Below, one piece after another: positions 43,870-55,744 of a stretch of 64,000 nucleotides of DNA. This stretch comes from Cyrtodaria siliqua (Eukaryota; Mollusca; Bivalvia; Adapedonta; Hiatellidae), in assembly GCA_037043455.1 (NCBI GenBank), contig JAWPHD010000092.1, forward strand, positions 558,001 to 622,000. The letters run 5' to 3'. Position numbers and translations under genes: made by a program. Each line of letters opens with the position of its first letter. Positions within the stretch are counted from its first letter, which is position 1. The notes below the pieces were generated by a model, which did no database searches, was not told where the DNA came from, and worked only from the letters and a program-made list of their open reading frames with translations.

Positions 43870-46260
43870 TTTTGCTAAACAGTTTTTAAATCCAACTCAT
43901 TTTTCTTCATTAATTCAGATGAAATCACTACGCAATGGCATACAGTTGTAATTTAACACATTAATTTGGCTTTTTGTTTGAGATAACAGTATAATCAACT
44001 GAAATATATACTATTCTGGTGTGTTATTCAGTTTTTCTTGCAGTTGCCCCGCAAGACTTAAATGTATTAGCCGGCTTTAAAACTGCAACAGACATATGGG
44101 GTAGCCATAGCTTTTTGAGTCATAACTTCAATTATGTCTGGGGTTTTTCTGGCATTTTATTGCCAAACTGTATACTTTATTATTGGACATTGTGCATGTA
44201 AATGTGTTCCAAAGCAGCCTTATGGTCTATTTTGTTCCTCTTTTTTTTTGGATTTAACAAAATGTCTGTTTCTCCGTGCAAAATGAAGAAATGTCATGCA
44301 TTAGTGATTTTGATATCTGCACCCACATTATGTGTATATTTCAGTTTGGTATATAGAAGGCAATGTTTGAAAACTTTACTTGATAAAAATATACCAAACG
44401 GTTCATTTATTATGGCATTTTTTCTAGTTTGGTATTATGCGTCTTATAATTTGCCGAGTGGTTCTTTGCATGCATATTGAACCGAAAAGATAATAGGTCC
44501 TTTCAAAAGCATCTGATTTTCCATTCGTTCAACCTTATTGGTCAGTTAGATGTGTTCGATAAATATATTTGACAAATGTCGTGGCTCGGGTCGTTGGATG
44601 CTAAAATAGATAAAAAAAAATCCTACTTTTTTTTGTATGTGTTTTTCCCAAGATTATTTTTTATTTCATTGTTAATTTTAACCTGATGTTAAAGTATTAT
44701 GTCTTTTGTCAAGAATAGTAAGTATTTTACTGTGTTTGTGACGACTATTTCTGATATGGAGAGTATGAGCACATAGGGTAGGTAGAGATGTGGTTTTGAC
44801 AGATGTTTATTTCAAAATACGCATAGTGTGAATGAACGACACGAAAAGCTTAAACATTGAATCAGTGTTTTATTCCAGATATAGGACCGTTTGCGAGCCA
44901 AATGTGTTTAATTCACAGAATTAAAGTTTCTTTAAGCGAATGAATGTTGTGGAACTTGTGACTGATCTCCAAAATAGCTTAGTTTGCAGTGTGTTGAGCT
45001 GATCTGTACCGGTCTGACGCCTTAAACACAAATAATACCCAAGGGATACCACTGTGAGTACTTGAAAGTTTTAGAAACACAAGCATTATATAAGGAGCAT
45101 TGTGATCTGCTTTGAAATACCGTAGGTCAAAAATAGTGGCTACCATTTTGTACATGAGCTTGTAATTGTCAAATCAAACATACACTGATTTGAGATGTTA
45201 GAGACCAAATTGTATTAGCCAGTCGCACATACTAATGGCAGGAAGACAATGATAACCAAACTTGAATGCCTAAGAGTTACAGAAACAAAGTAACTAAAGA
45301 GACCGACATAAGACTGAAACTGTGGATGTCTGCAATTTGTATTTGAAAGACACATCAATTGAGAGTCATTAAATTGACATTAAAGTGCCTGACAGTGAAT
45401 GATCACGGTTTACCATTGAATCAAAATAGAGACTCACGCGCACTAAATGCACTAAGTGCACTAAGCTGCTAGTGGGACTAAATGTAGCGCATACGAAGAA
45501 CTTTTATTAGCCTCGTCATAGGTCTATTTGGGTTTAGGCCATCCCGAATAAACCTTACAAAGTACCGACATATTATGCAATAAGTCACATATGACTCTTG
45601 AGCACACTGTTAGACAATTTTATAACTAATATTACTAATATATCAATGCCGTTATGACAGTGTTAATATAAATTTTACTTAGATTCATGTTTATAAAATA
45701 CAATGTTATAAGAAATATAACAAAGTCAAACATGAAAATGTGCTATTCTTTAAAATAGGTGTTTTAGGTTATGTAAATTTTTAGTATTACAATACTAGTG
45801 TTTAACAGCTCCTCTGTGAATATTGACATACATGATACATTAAAAGTCTAAGTTGCAAGGAGCGTATTAAAATAAAGACACAACATATTTATTTGAAGTT
45901 TTCACAGATAATACTTTTGCATTTTCCAAATCCTTCAAATATATGTGGCTAAGTTTCGAATTTTTACTTATTTCCAATTGAAATAATTCTATAGTTTTGA
46001 ACATGTTGTTTTTCGAAAAGTACATTTTGAACAAAGTAGATCTCAGACCTTATAATGTAACTTATTCGAAAAAGTGCAACTGTAAAGACACATCAAATCA
46101 TTTCTGGAACTGTAATTAGCAGCTTTTCAATAATTGTAATCTTTAATACATATACTAATAATGCTAAACTAGAAATCGAATACACACATCAGTATTATTT
46201 TGAGACCACAGTGACGAACTTGGTACATTTATTCCTGGCATTATTGTATTAAAAAGACCA
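43870..46260. other. Intergenic, no supported gene
   Basis: About 2.4 kb of AT-rich DNA. Hydrophobic ORFs at 44019-44201 and 44202-44480 show no motif or splice support. Confidence 0.45.
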
Positions 46261-46267
46261 CCATAAC

Positions 46268-46355
46268 AGTTGGACCACAGTTACAGTATAAGTACGTGTA
46301 GTCCTGCAATGTTGGACCACAGTTACAGTATATGTACGTGTAGTCCTGCAATAGT
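46268..46355. repeat. 43-bp tandem duplication
   Basis: 'gttggaccacagttacagta' through 'gtgtagtcctgcaat' occurs twice with one change. Confidence 0.85.
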
Positions 46356-46474
46356 AGAGACACGCAGGTGATTCTAGCATGTTAATGTCACATTCAAGGT
46401 TATGTAAAGTTTTATATAAAAATAAATTCAGATATACTTTCCAGTTAACACTAGTTAGTCAGTACGTATATTTT

Positions 46475-46498
46475 GTTTGTTTGTTTTGTTATTGTTGT

Positions 46499-46535
<37 letters not shown>

Positions 46536-46538
46536 AGC

Positions 46539-46581
<43 letters not shown>

Positions 46582-46583
46582 GC
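46475..46583. repeat. (TTG)n microsatellite
   Basis: About 100 bases of TTG repeats with one 'tagctg' interruption. Confidence 0.95.
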
Positions 46584-46667
46584 GAATACCAACAGAAATG
46601 TCATAATTTATTAACTTAAATTTCAGTCATGTTTTGAAACTATTTATGTCGTGTTTTCCTGATAGTA

Positions 46668-46754
46668 TAATAATTATAATAATAATAATAATAATAATAA
46701 TAAAATAATAATAATAATAAATAAGTAATATTAATAATAATAATAATAATAATG
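46668..46754. repeat. (TAA)n microsatellite
   Basis: TAA repeats with a few interruptions. Confidence 0.95.
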
Positions 46755-47565
46755 CCATGTGCATATTAGTATATGGTTTACTTTCGGAAATACATAATTT
46801 ATAAATGTATTTGTATATGGTTAGCTGATAATAAATATTATAAGAATTATATAGATTTAATTATTATAAGCAATATTGGAATTTAGACCGGGAACCAAAC
46901 TTCCTTGGTAACACGTATGGATTCTAATCTAATCAGTGTCGAAGTTGTCAGTGGTATTGCTCGCACGAATTAAGTTCGTCATCCGATATTGATATTACTC
47001 GTTTGATCATTAACCGATACCAGTACGTTTGCAAATCAATAAAGGAAGACAAATTCTACACTTTCGCCGTCAACTTATTGTAACAGTTACACGACCCATT
47101 TTGTCATTAACGTCAAAGCGGTCTGGATACACACTTTATCTTAAATAAAAATGTGAGATGTGTTACTATTATTTACATGTTTTTCATTGTACAAAATTAA
47201 TAAACTGCAAATAAGATTTTTGAAAGGAAAAAGGCGGTCTTATAAACAAGTGTATACAACTCCCAGGTCAATATGTTCATGCATTAATAAAATTATTCAT
47301 TTCAAAACATCAATGAGACTAAGTAAAACGTAGATATAGTTGATTTTCAATATTGTTAGTAAACATAAATAGAAGTTAGAAGTATAAGTAAGTGAATTGT
47401 TTATTACAGTGACAGGTGTACAAGTATCAACATAATCTTCAAATAAACAGCATGTATATTACACCCGGTCCAGTGGACCTGTTAAGTTACCTTTACAAAC
47501 TTTGCATGTACTAGACGTGATATACGAAAGATATATACAAAAGTATATTATTTACAAAATCTGTA
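46755..47565. other. Intergenic, no gene seen
   Basis: AT-rich DNA, no supported feature. Confidence 0.5.
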
Positions 47566-47567
47566 TT

Positions 47568-48113
47568 AAAGGTTATTGAATTTGTATGACTGAATATTAC
47601 TTGGAACGAGTTCAACGAGTTCCAAGTAATATTTAGCCATACAAATTCAATAACCTTTTTATTGTATACTTTCATATTGTTTTCGATCAATGCTGTTTGT
47701 ATGACTATTACTTTTCTTTATATTGTGTTATTTTTATAGCTTTCGATGGAATTCCTATGATGTCTTTCATGATTATTTTGCGCGAAAACGACGTCGACGT
47801 CGGATGACGTCATTAAAAACGTCAAGCGATTTTCTAACGCTTGTTTGCCATTCTATAACGTTAAAAATAGTGGGTGAGTGACCATTTCAATTATTTTATC
47901 AATTTCTGCCAAAAAAGGTTGAAAAAAAACACGTCTTTTTTTGTTGACACTATAGGCAGGATTCCGTTGAAAGTAGTTCCTTATTTCTATTTCGCGGCTC
48001 TTAGCAAGCATGAGAAAAAGTTCCAGTGCAAAACCAATGTGTGCAATATCGTAGAATATTGCACACTTAGCTCAGTGCAACTAAACGGGACAATATGAAA
48101 GTATACAATAAAA
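47568..48113. mobile_element. Composite foldback MITE with 24-bp TIR body
   Basis: Foldback part 47568-47658: AAAGGTTATTGAATTTGTAT... pairs with ...ATACAAATTCAATAACCTTT around an AACGAGTT-CAACGAGTT centre. Overlapping its right edge is a 457-bp body (47657-48113) bounded by perfect 24-bp inverted ends containing TTGTATACTTTCATATTG. The core holds GACGTCGACGTCGG and ATGACGTCAT. The 74-aa ORF inside has no transposase motif. Confidence 0.75.
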
Positions 48114-48396
48114 TTACATATTGTTCAATTCGAATTAAATCAATCTTTAATAGGTGTGGTTTATATAATTTATGTAAAAATACATAAAAAATGCATAGCA
48201 TAAATGGAATAAAGTTGTTTGAAGGTATAATGCTTTGAGATTGTGTTGTAACACACTTTTGAAAAGTTAAGTAAGATGGTTATCAAGGGTTTAAGACAAC
48301 ACTGCTGTAACTATTTATGTGTGATGTATACCAAATCGGCTATGCGTTATATTGTCTATTAATGCTGCCTTGTTTGTTGGAGAATATAACCTAACA

Positions 48397-48670
48397 GGGA
48401 TATTTTTGTTTACAATGTCCCGTTATTTTGGGATGGCAATAAGGTAAGAGTGACGTTTGGTGCACCCTAGAACCTGGTTTAAACCCCCAGTGTTATTTTT
48501 TGCCACTGACCGTTCCAATGCGGTTCCCCTATTGTCAAGCCTTTTATGTTTGTGATGTCATATATTGCCTTTTAATCATCTGTGTAATTGTTGTTTGTTT
48601 CTGTGCGTGTTTTTGGTTGACTGTGATCCTTGAATGCTACATTTTCTGTTCGACTTTTATATATATACTA
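48397..48670 (+). repeat. R2 repeat, long copy
   Basis: Contains TTTACAATGTCCCGTTATTT, TTTGGTGCACCCTAGAACCT, CCACTGACCGTTCC, GTTTGTGATGTCATATATTG and ends GAATGCTACATTTTCTGTTCG-acttttata. Confidence 0.65.
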
Positions 48671-48679
48671 GCTTCCTAT

Positions 48680-49435
48680 GATATCAAGGGTTCTATGGTA
48701 TCACGGCAGTGTCCAATCTATAAAACAGTATGCATTTCTTCTAAAATATGATAATTATTTTATAGATGTGATGACTTTAGGTACATATAATGAAATAATT
48801 GAAAAAAATAAGTATATGTATAATAAATTAAAGGATATTTCAAAATAATGCAAACATGTTGACCATGTTCTTATGATCTTTAAAATTCATCACCCCTCGC
48901 CTCCATAAATGCAGTTTCCATTACCTTGAAGGTTATACAATTCATTATTTTTTAGTCTGATGAGTCTGTTGTACATTATTGTTTCTAGAAATGGTCATCT
49001 TATACCATTTCCTAACAAATACAGGATATACAATATGTGCAGAACTTTTAAAATAATAAGCTCAATGAGGGTACCCTTCTTTTCAAATCTAATTCTGACA
49101 TGTTTACGTAAACTTGATTACATTTTATATCATAACAATTTAGAAGAAAGCATTTGAGTTTCCTTTTTCTTTAAATATTGTTTACAGTTGTTTTTTTTCG
49201 TCAAACCATTTAAGTACCGTGATACTATAGAACACCATGCTACTTTTAATATAAAACGTAATAAAAAAACAACAATCGTGTATTTTTATCCATAAAATTA
49301 TGTAGAGTTAAACTTGTAAAATAATCTATATTTCAAAAGCTGAAAGTTTTTGGCCGATTTATTTTAGAAGTGAGAAAAAAGAGTATGTCATGAGAAATTT
49401 GGAAATTTCTAAACACTATAACTACAAAAAGATTA
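48680..49435. other. Intergenic, no gene seen
   Basis: AT-rich DNA. The CTGATGAG word at 48957 lacks the rest of a hammerhead fold. Confidence 0.45.
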
Positions 49436-49439
49436 TTTC

Positions 49440-49535
49440 AGTCAGTATCGGTTTGATTGAGAACGGTAGTGAAAAATTCTTGTTCACACCATCTAGCCTC
49501 GGTTGAGCAGAACTCAATGTTTAAAATGTCAACAG
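49440..49535 (+). repeat. Hairpin-rich short repeat H, copy 3
   Basis: 'cggtttgattgaga', then 'acggtagtgaaaa', 'ccatctagcc' and 'cggttgagcagaactcaat'. It keeps the terminal TTGAG/CTCAA hairpin but lacks the first stem and the TGTTCATGAG block of copies 1 and 2. Confidence 0.5.
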
Positions 49536-49559
49536 TACACAATTGTGAGCCATCCATAA

Positions 49560-51960
49560 AGATGGTATGCATATGACGGTGAACATGAAACCTTCAATGA
49601 GGTATTTTCATACAATTCCATGGCCAGCGATGTATGGTCCCCGATCTGTTCATGAAGCGTGTAAGATTTTTACAAATACGTTTATAGAGCTTGTTAAATT
49701 ATGTATTCCATCAAAACTTGTTACTATTAGGCCTAATGATAAACCGTGGTATGACTCGGAATTAAGGCGCGTTTCAAGACAACGTGATCGTCAAAAACAG
49801 AAGGCTGTTCGTACTAATACACCTGAGAACTGGAATTTATATAAATCACTGAGAAACAAAGTTAATAATTTAAAAAACATGCAAGAGAAAACTTCTTTAG
49901 TAATCTCGAAGATATAATATATGAAGCAAATATAGGTGATCAGCGTAAATATTGGAAATTATTGAAACATTACATGAAGACGAATAAAAACTCCGAAGTT
50001 GTTCCACCTCTGGCATCCATATTAGATAATGGAGACATTGTATATTTATTCACAAATAAAGAAAATGCAGAGTGTTTAAATGATTATTTTGCTTCCATTT
50101 CCTCTGTTGATGAAACAAATGCTCAATTAACGCAGTTTAATTTGTTAACTAATTCAAAACTAGATGAGATTGTAATTCAAGAATCAGAAATAATTGATAT
50201 CATTAATAGTTTGGTAGTAAACAAAGCTAGTGGAGAGGATGAAATAAGTCATAGAATGCTTAAGGAAACCGTGTTTACTATACCAAAACCATTGTCTATA
50301 CTGTTTAACCGTTCTTTAAATGAAGGCGTATACCCGATTTATGGAAAACTGCTACTGTTATACCATTGTTCAAAGCAGGCAATTCAAACTCGCCCAGTAA
50401 TTACAGACCAATTTCATTACTTAGTTGTGTAGGAAAGATTATGGATAGAATACTTTTTAAACATGTTTTTAGTTTCTAATTTTCAATGATTTACTCTTTG
50501 CGAATCAATTCGGATTTCGACCAGGTCATTCTACAGTTTATCAACTCCTAGATATTTACCGTCATATTTGTCAAACAATCGATGCGAAACAACTCATGTG
50601 TATAGTCTTTGCCGATATTTCCAAAGCATTTGATCGCGTTTGGAGAAAAACACTACTGTTTAAACTCAAACAAAATGGTATAGATGGCAAACTGTTGTTA
50701 CGGATTGCAGATTATCTTTCTAATCGATCTCAAATAGTTCTTATAAATACTGCTAAATCGGATTCGAAATTAACTTTAGCCGGTGTGCCCCAATGATCTG
50801 TTATTGTGCCTCTTTTCTATATAAAAATGACATTGCTGATAATATGCTAAGCATAACTAGACTATTTGCTGACGACAGCTCGCTTTCAGTTTCGACATCA
50901 AATATAGATGATATGGAAGGTATTTTAAATCATGATTTACACATAATGTCAGAATGGGCTAAAACATGGTTAGTTACGTTTAATAACTGAAGTAGTATTC
51001 ATATCAGGATCGAAAAATGTTCGAAAACCAAATTTATTTTTCAATAATGTGCAGTAAGAATTTGTAGAACATCACAAACATTTGGGATTAACTTTAAGTA
51101 TAATGATGGTAAATGGCATGAACACATCAATAATTTTTTATCGTCAGCATCAAAGGTTTTAGGTTTGATGAGATTCCTTAAATATAAAATTGGACGGAAA
51201 ACAATGAACCAAATATATATTTCATATATGCGACCGATATTGCTTCTATTGTTTGGGATGGCTGCACAGTTTATGAAAAAAATTCTTTAGAAAAGTTACA
51301 ATATGAAACTGCAAGAATTGTTACAGGATTAACTAGGTCCGTTTCAATTAATATGTTAATTGCTGAAATTGGTTGGCTCTCATTAGCAGACAGACGTGTT
51401 TTTCAAAAACGTATCACCGTATATAAAGCAAAAACAGTATGTTACCAAATTCAATAGCTCAGTTATTTCCGCCCTTCGTCAGAGATGTAAACGATTATAA
51501 TTTAAGAAACTCGAATGACAATAAGGAGAACGGAGTTATTTTCGAAATAATTCATACCATCATCGCTATGCCTTTGGAATGATTTACCCGTACATAAAAA
51601 ATCACTATCATTAAACACATTTAAAAGCTCTCTTCTTATGACGTTCCACTGTTCCAAAATACTACTTATGTGGCTCAACATATCTGCTCGTTTAAGACAT
51701 GCATGTAGCGATCTAAATCATGACTTGTATTTAAATCATTTGCGCTTATCATCAATTTGTATCTGTGGATATCAAAGAGAGGACGTCGAACACTACTTAT
51801 TTAAGTGTTGTCAAAGGCGACACGACCGTTTCACCCGTTAAGTGTTGATAAGTTGTGTTCTGGTAATACAGAGCTGAACGATAGCGATAATGAGCTTGTG
51901 TTTATAGCAGTGCAAAAATATGTTAATGATACCAGGCGTTTTCAATAAAACTCACTATGT
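49560..51960 (+). mobile_element. LINE retrotransposon, 5' truncated and decayed
   Basis: Non-LTR element with, in order, KPWYDSELRRVSRQRDRQKQ (linker, about 49740), ASGEDEISHRMLKE (50230), SNYRPISLLSCVGKIMDR (50391), FGFRPGHSTVYQLLD-like sequence across frames (50510), FADISKAFDRVWRKTLLFKL (50608, motif A), AGVPQ (50780, then a stop where GS is expected), LFADDSS (50862, motif C), HKHLGLTF (51074) and a C-terminal Cys-His segment CICGYQREDVEHYLFKC (51757-51810). It has at least four frameshifts and several stops. It differs from the 20838 LINE in the palm (FADD, not YADD) and in having the C-terminal Cys-His tail, so it is another clade. Confidence 0.88.
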
Positions 51961-51969
51961 TCACATTTG

Positions 51970-52560
51970 ATCCCTTACGTCTAACTGTCTGTCCTTTTCC
52001 TCCTCTTCCTTTCTCTTTACATATATCTGTTAACTTCAGTTATGCATTTCTTATACTTTTCGTTTAAAATGTTTTATGATTGTAAAACTGCCATACTATT
52101 TATTTTGTAAACAAACTGTATAGGGACGGGCCGTAACTAATGTTGTAGAAATTGAGGCCCAACCCGTTTGCAAACTAATGTAAATGTTGCAATACAATAT
52201 GTTTAAACCAGTATGGTCCCCGTTTCTAACAAAATGCTTTGCCCTAAACGAGAAAATAATGGGCGAAATAAACAAAATGGAATTTAGCTTATCGCATATC
52301 ATATTCCTTTTACCTGCGTTTTCATTGGCTAGTCATTGAATCTTTTGCGTTGTTATTTATCGATAACACGTCACATTATTAATCATGTGACCAAGGAACT
52401 ACTTTTGGTAATTCTCAAACTTGCTCTTAAAATAGCAATCGGTGTATGGCATTTATAGTAGCATTATGCGCAGAGTAAATAAGTATTTTTAACTCAAAAC
52501 GACGGGGAAATAATGTATAATAAATATTTTAATCGGTAAATGAACAAAACAAAAAAATTC
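51970..52560. other. Intergenic, upstream of the Crypton-type gene
   Basis: No gene. As the 5' flank of the gene starting at 52659 it may hold its promoter, but no clear TATA or initiator stands out. Confidence 0.4.
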
Positions 52561-52658
52561 TATTGGTTATGGTACACTTGGGAATTTGTTTTTATTTCAT
52601 AAAACGCGTTCCGAGAAAGTTCGTCTGTTCACCTTTGAATTGTAGAAAAAAAGACAAA

Positions 52659-52983
52659 ATGGCACGAATGAACGATCTTCTTTCAGAAGATTATGGCTTT
52701 TTTGCCATCACTTTGCTGACAGAATTTCAGTTTGAAGATGTTGGATCTGACCCACAAATTGACCCACAAATAAATGAATTAATTTGCCAAGTCATCTCTG
52801 GTGAATTTGATGGAGAGTCAGTTGACCAAGCACTGCCAAATATCACAACCAACCATTCTGTGGCGGGCGAAATACCACAGCCTACCCTGGAGCTGTTTCC
52901 CATGGCACTGGAGGGTGAAATACAACCGCCCACCCTGAAGCCAGTTCCCATGGCACAACCAGATATAATCATTGAAAATGATG
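52659..52983 (+). CDS. Crypton-type gene, exon 1 (acidic N-terminus)
   Basis: Starts at an ATG in good context (acaaaATGG), preferred over the upstream ATG at 52563 in the same frame. 108 codons begin MARMNDLLSEDYGFFA and run into an acidic, Pro-rich low-complexity tail with two GEIQ/IPQPTL-type repeats, ending IIENDG. The donor is GATG|GTAAAAT and the exon ends with one nucleotide. Its phase matches exon 2 at 53913, which is the main reason to join them. No DNA-binding motif is visible here. The gene is broken downstream, so this exon may be part of a pseudogene. Confidence 0.5.
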
Positions 52984-53114
52984 GTAAAATTCTTTAGTAA
53001 AATATTCCTCTTCATAAGTTTTGCAATAAAACAAAACTTACACATTTGTTAGGTTATTTTGGGACATCAACCTCAGAGGGAGATGCAATGAAGGATAGTT
53101 TCCCATCTGACATG

Positions 53115-53184
53115 CCTCGGTCAGTGATCGAACCCACACAGCAGAGTTATTCAGCTCTAAAGCTTATCCACTGAGCTACCGAGG
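53115..53184 (-). repeat. tRNA-like pseudogene or SINE head
   Basis: 70 nt on the minus strand with a perfect 7-bp acceptor stem (CCTCGGT / ACCGAGG), an A box GTAGCTCAGTGGATAAG, a 5-bp anticodon stem TAGAG/CTCTG with an 8-nt loop CTGAATAA (one too long), and a B box GGGTTCGATC. The T stem does not pair well and there is no CCA. It lies in intron 1 of the Crypton-type gene, on the opposite strand. Confidence 0.5.
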
Positions 53185-53912
53185 ATGCCAGACTTTTCCA
53201 AACAAATCGCAAAGAAAAGAAATTGTTCAAGATTTTCAGTAGCTCTGGTTTTTTTTATCCAAATTGTTATTTATATTTTTCATCGACGTTAATGTACTTT
53301 TTCATCTCTCGGATATCTCTCGGATTGTGCTCAAGTTATCCAGATGCTCGACAAAAAACTACTGAATTGCCTTGTTTATTTCCGTTAACCAGCATTTTAA
53401 ACGGTTACTTTAAACATATTGTATTGCTTTTCTTCTATATACAAGCAAAAGGGTTGGGCCACAAGTTCTTCCAACATTAATAAAGGCCCGTCCCTTTCAA
53501 CGGTTACGGTGTACCAAGTGATCATTCGACCTATATTTGCATATTTATTAAACTAGTGCATCATGATATTTATGCCACTGACTTATTATACCAACTGCTA
53601 CATTCCAAATTATTCAATAAAATGTGAAATATATGAACTTGTGCATTTAATAAACAATTTTAGCAATAGAAAACAAGTGCAGCATGACGACCTGAATTAT
53701 TTCTTTCTCCAAATTTAATATTAGATGATTTTTCTGTTTAAAGAATGTCAAAGCACACACAGAATGACCAGTCGTAAGGATTTTATTCTGAATTTGTCCA
53801 TAATTCAACATAATTTACAAATGCGTTACAGCTAGAAAAAAGTATTTAATCAAACTGAAACAAATTTTAATAAAATGTATATCTTTAAAATATTTTTAAA
53901 AGTTCAATTCAG

Positions 53913-54053
53913 ATATAAAGGACGATGCCGAACATCAACAGGCTCCCCGCATATTTAAGAAGCTGTCTGAGGAGGACATACACAGCTTAGAGGTACACAA
54001 GTAAAATGAAGCCACAAAGAGGAACACTAAATGGGGTGTTAATCTGATTGAAG
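53913..54053 (+). pseudogene. Crypton-type gene, exon 2 (premature stop)
   Basis: Acceptor TTCAATTCAG; two nucleotides complete the Asp codon of exon 1; 46 codons; ends with one nucleotide before GAAG|GTTAATA. It encodes RIFKKLSEEDIHSLE and TKRNTKWGVNLIE. This is the start of the DUF3504-type region of KIAA1958/QRICH1/ZMYM-like proteins, where a 'K-x-T-K-W-V-N-x-F-x-x-W' block begins the core. A TAA stop sits between the two halves (VHK-stop-NEATK), so the protein would end here unless the stop is allelic. Confidence 0.6.
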
Positions 54054-54074
54054 GTTAATAAAATATACACATAT

Positions 54075-55280
54075 ACATGCCAGAAATATTCATTAAATAT
54101 AACATGGCCATGGTTTTACACAATTTGTGATCTGTCATAAACCCAAGGTTGTAATTAACTTTTCAAGTAGGCGGCTCACAGAACAGAGTAGCCGGGTATT
54201 TTGATTGATAATGGTATAAAATAAGTATACTGTAAAGGTATGATAGTATCCGGGTAGACCAGTCAAAGTACCTCCGCTTAATGACACCTCTGAATTTACG
54301 TGTTATAAATCCTTTGACAACCTCACTAAAATATTAAAAGTTACGCTTTGATAATGTCGCATAATGGGAACTGACCCTAAAATAAACAAATTATGCCGCA
54401 ATAAACTGTGCAAACATCTATAATGCAAAGGCCAAATAAAATAATATATGTTTACTGTAACCTGACCGACTCCTCTTTCTTACCGAGAATAAAAAAATCT
54501 AATTATTCCGACAATAATTATTGTTCAGTTTGTTATTTTGCAAAAACACTGAGCCATAAAAGTGAGTGCATCTTTTCTGTACCACCAAGATAAAATGACG
54601 TCTATCTCTCAAATGTATCCTATCTAACTGTTCTCGAGCTTAAAGTCTTCACTAATGAAAAGTAAAATAAAAGCAAAAAATAAAAGCCGACATTCCAGCC
54701 AAATGTTTTCCAACAATGCAACAGTAAACACAAACATGTAATATATTTGGCCGAAGGGAAATTTACGCTTTGTTAAGATTAATAATCCAAAATATTTGCA
54801 ATCCTCCTTATCTCATTCGGTCTTTGAATACTATTCAGATTTTTAAAAAGATGTCAGAAATATTTATTAACTGGAACCATGGCTATGGTTTTACAGAATT
54901 TGTGATATGACGTGTTATACTTGGAAGCATCGCAAAAAAAGATAAATTATTGTTCAATAATGTCACAGAAAATGAAAACTGATCCTAAAAAATATCCAAA
55001 CAGTAACATCGAGAGTGACCATATTTTCGAAATATTATGACATGATATACTTTGATAATGTCGCAAAAAATGATAAGTTATTGTTTAATAATTTAACGTC
55101 TAATGAAAATTGATCCTTGAACAAATTATGGTACAATAAAATGACAATTTATAAAAAAAACACTTAGTAAAATATGTATAATCCATTTTGAAGTAAACAA
55201 TCACATATTGTCCACATTTAAAAAAAAAAAAAAGATGTCAGAAATATTAATGTAATGTGAAGTGTAACCATGGTCATGGT
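54075..55280. repeat. Diverged ~400-bp repeats in the Crypton-gene intron
   Basis: 'atgtcagaaatatt...accatgg.catggttttac.caatttgtga' recurs near 54078, 54851 and 55234. A short GGCCAAATAAAAT piece at 54430 matches the 40612 MITE. No gene. Confidence 0.6.
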
Positions 55281-55289
55281 TTTACGCAA

Positions 55290-55640
55290 TTTTTGGAGAA
55301 CTATCCGTAAAATGTTATTCTTCCATTGAACTATCCGTAAAATGTTATTCTTCCATTGAACTATCCGTAAAATGTTATTCTTCCATTGAACTGTCCGTAA
55401 AATGTTATTCTTCCATTGAACTATCCGTAAAATGTTATTCTTCCATTGAACTGTCCGTGAAACGTTATACTTTTATTGAATTGTCCATGAAATGTTAAAA
55501 TGCTTCTATCAAACTGTTCGCGAAATGTTATACTGCCATTGAAGTTATATGAACTGTCCATGAAATGTTATACTTCAACTGTACTGTCCGTGAAATGTAA
55601 TACTTCAATGAACTGTCTGCGAAATTTTATACTTCCATAA
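55290..55640. repeat. 30-bp minisatellite
   Basis: Six near-perfect units of 'aactatccgtaaaatgttat-tcttccattg' followed by about five increasingly diverged ones. Lies in the intron before exon 3 of the Crypton-type gene. Confidence 0.9.
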
Positions 55641-55744
55641 CGACATAAAAAAAGGAACAGAATATTTCATTAACAATGCAAAAACGTTGGTGTTGTTTTC
55701 GCAAGCATACTGACATTTATGCCTATAGTGGTTTTATTTTCCAG

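Noticed and set aside
44019..44480. Two adjacent hydrophobic ORFs (60 and 92 aa) as a membrane protein
   Set aside because: AT-rich frames that turn hydrophobic by composition; no signal, splice sites or recognisable family.
48957..48998. Hammerhead ribozyme core (CTGATGAG ... GAAA)
   Set aside because: The sequence between the two core boxes does not form stem II and there is no stem III/cleavage-site arrangement.
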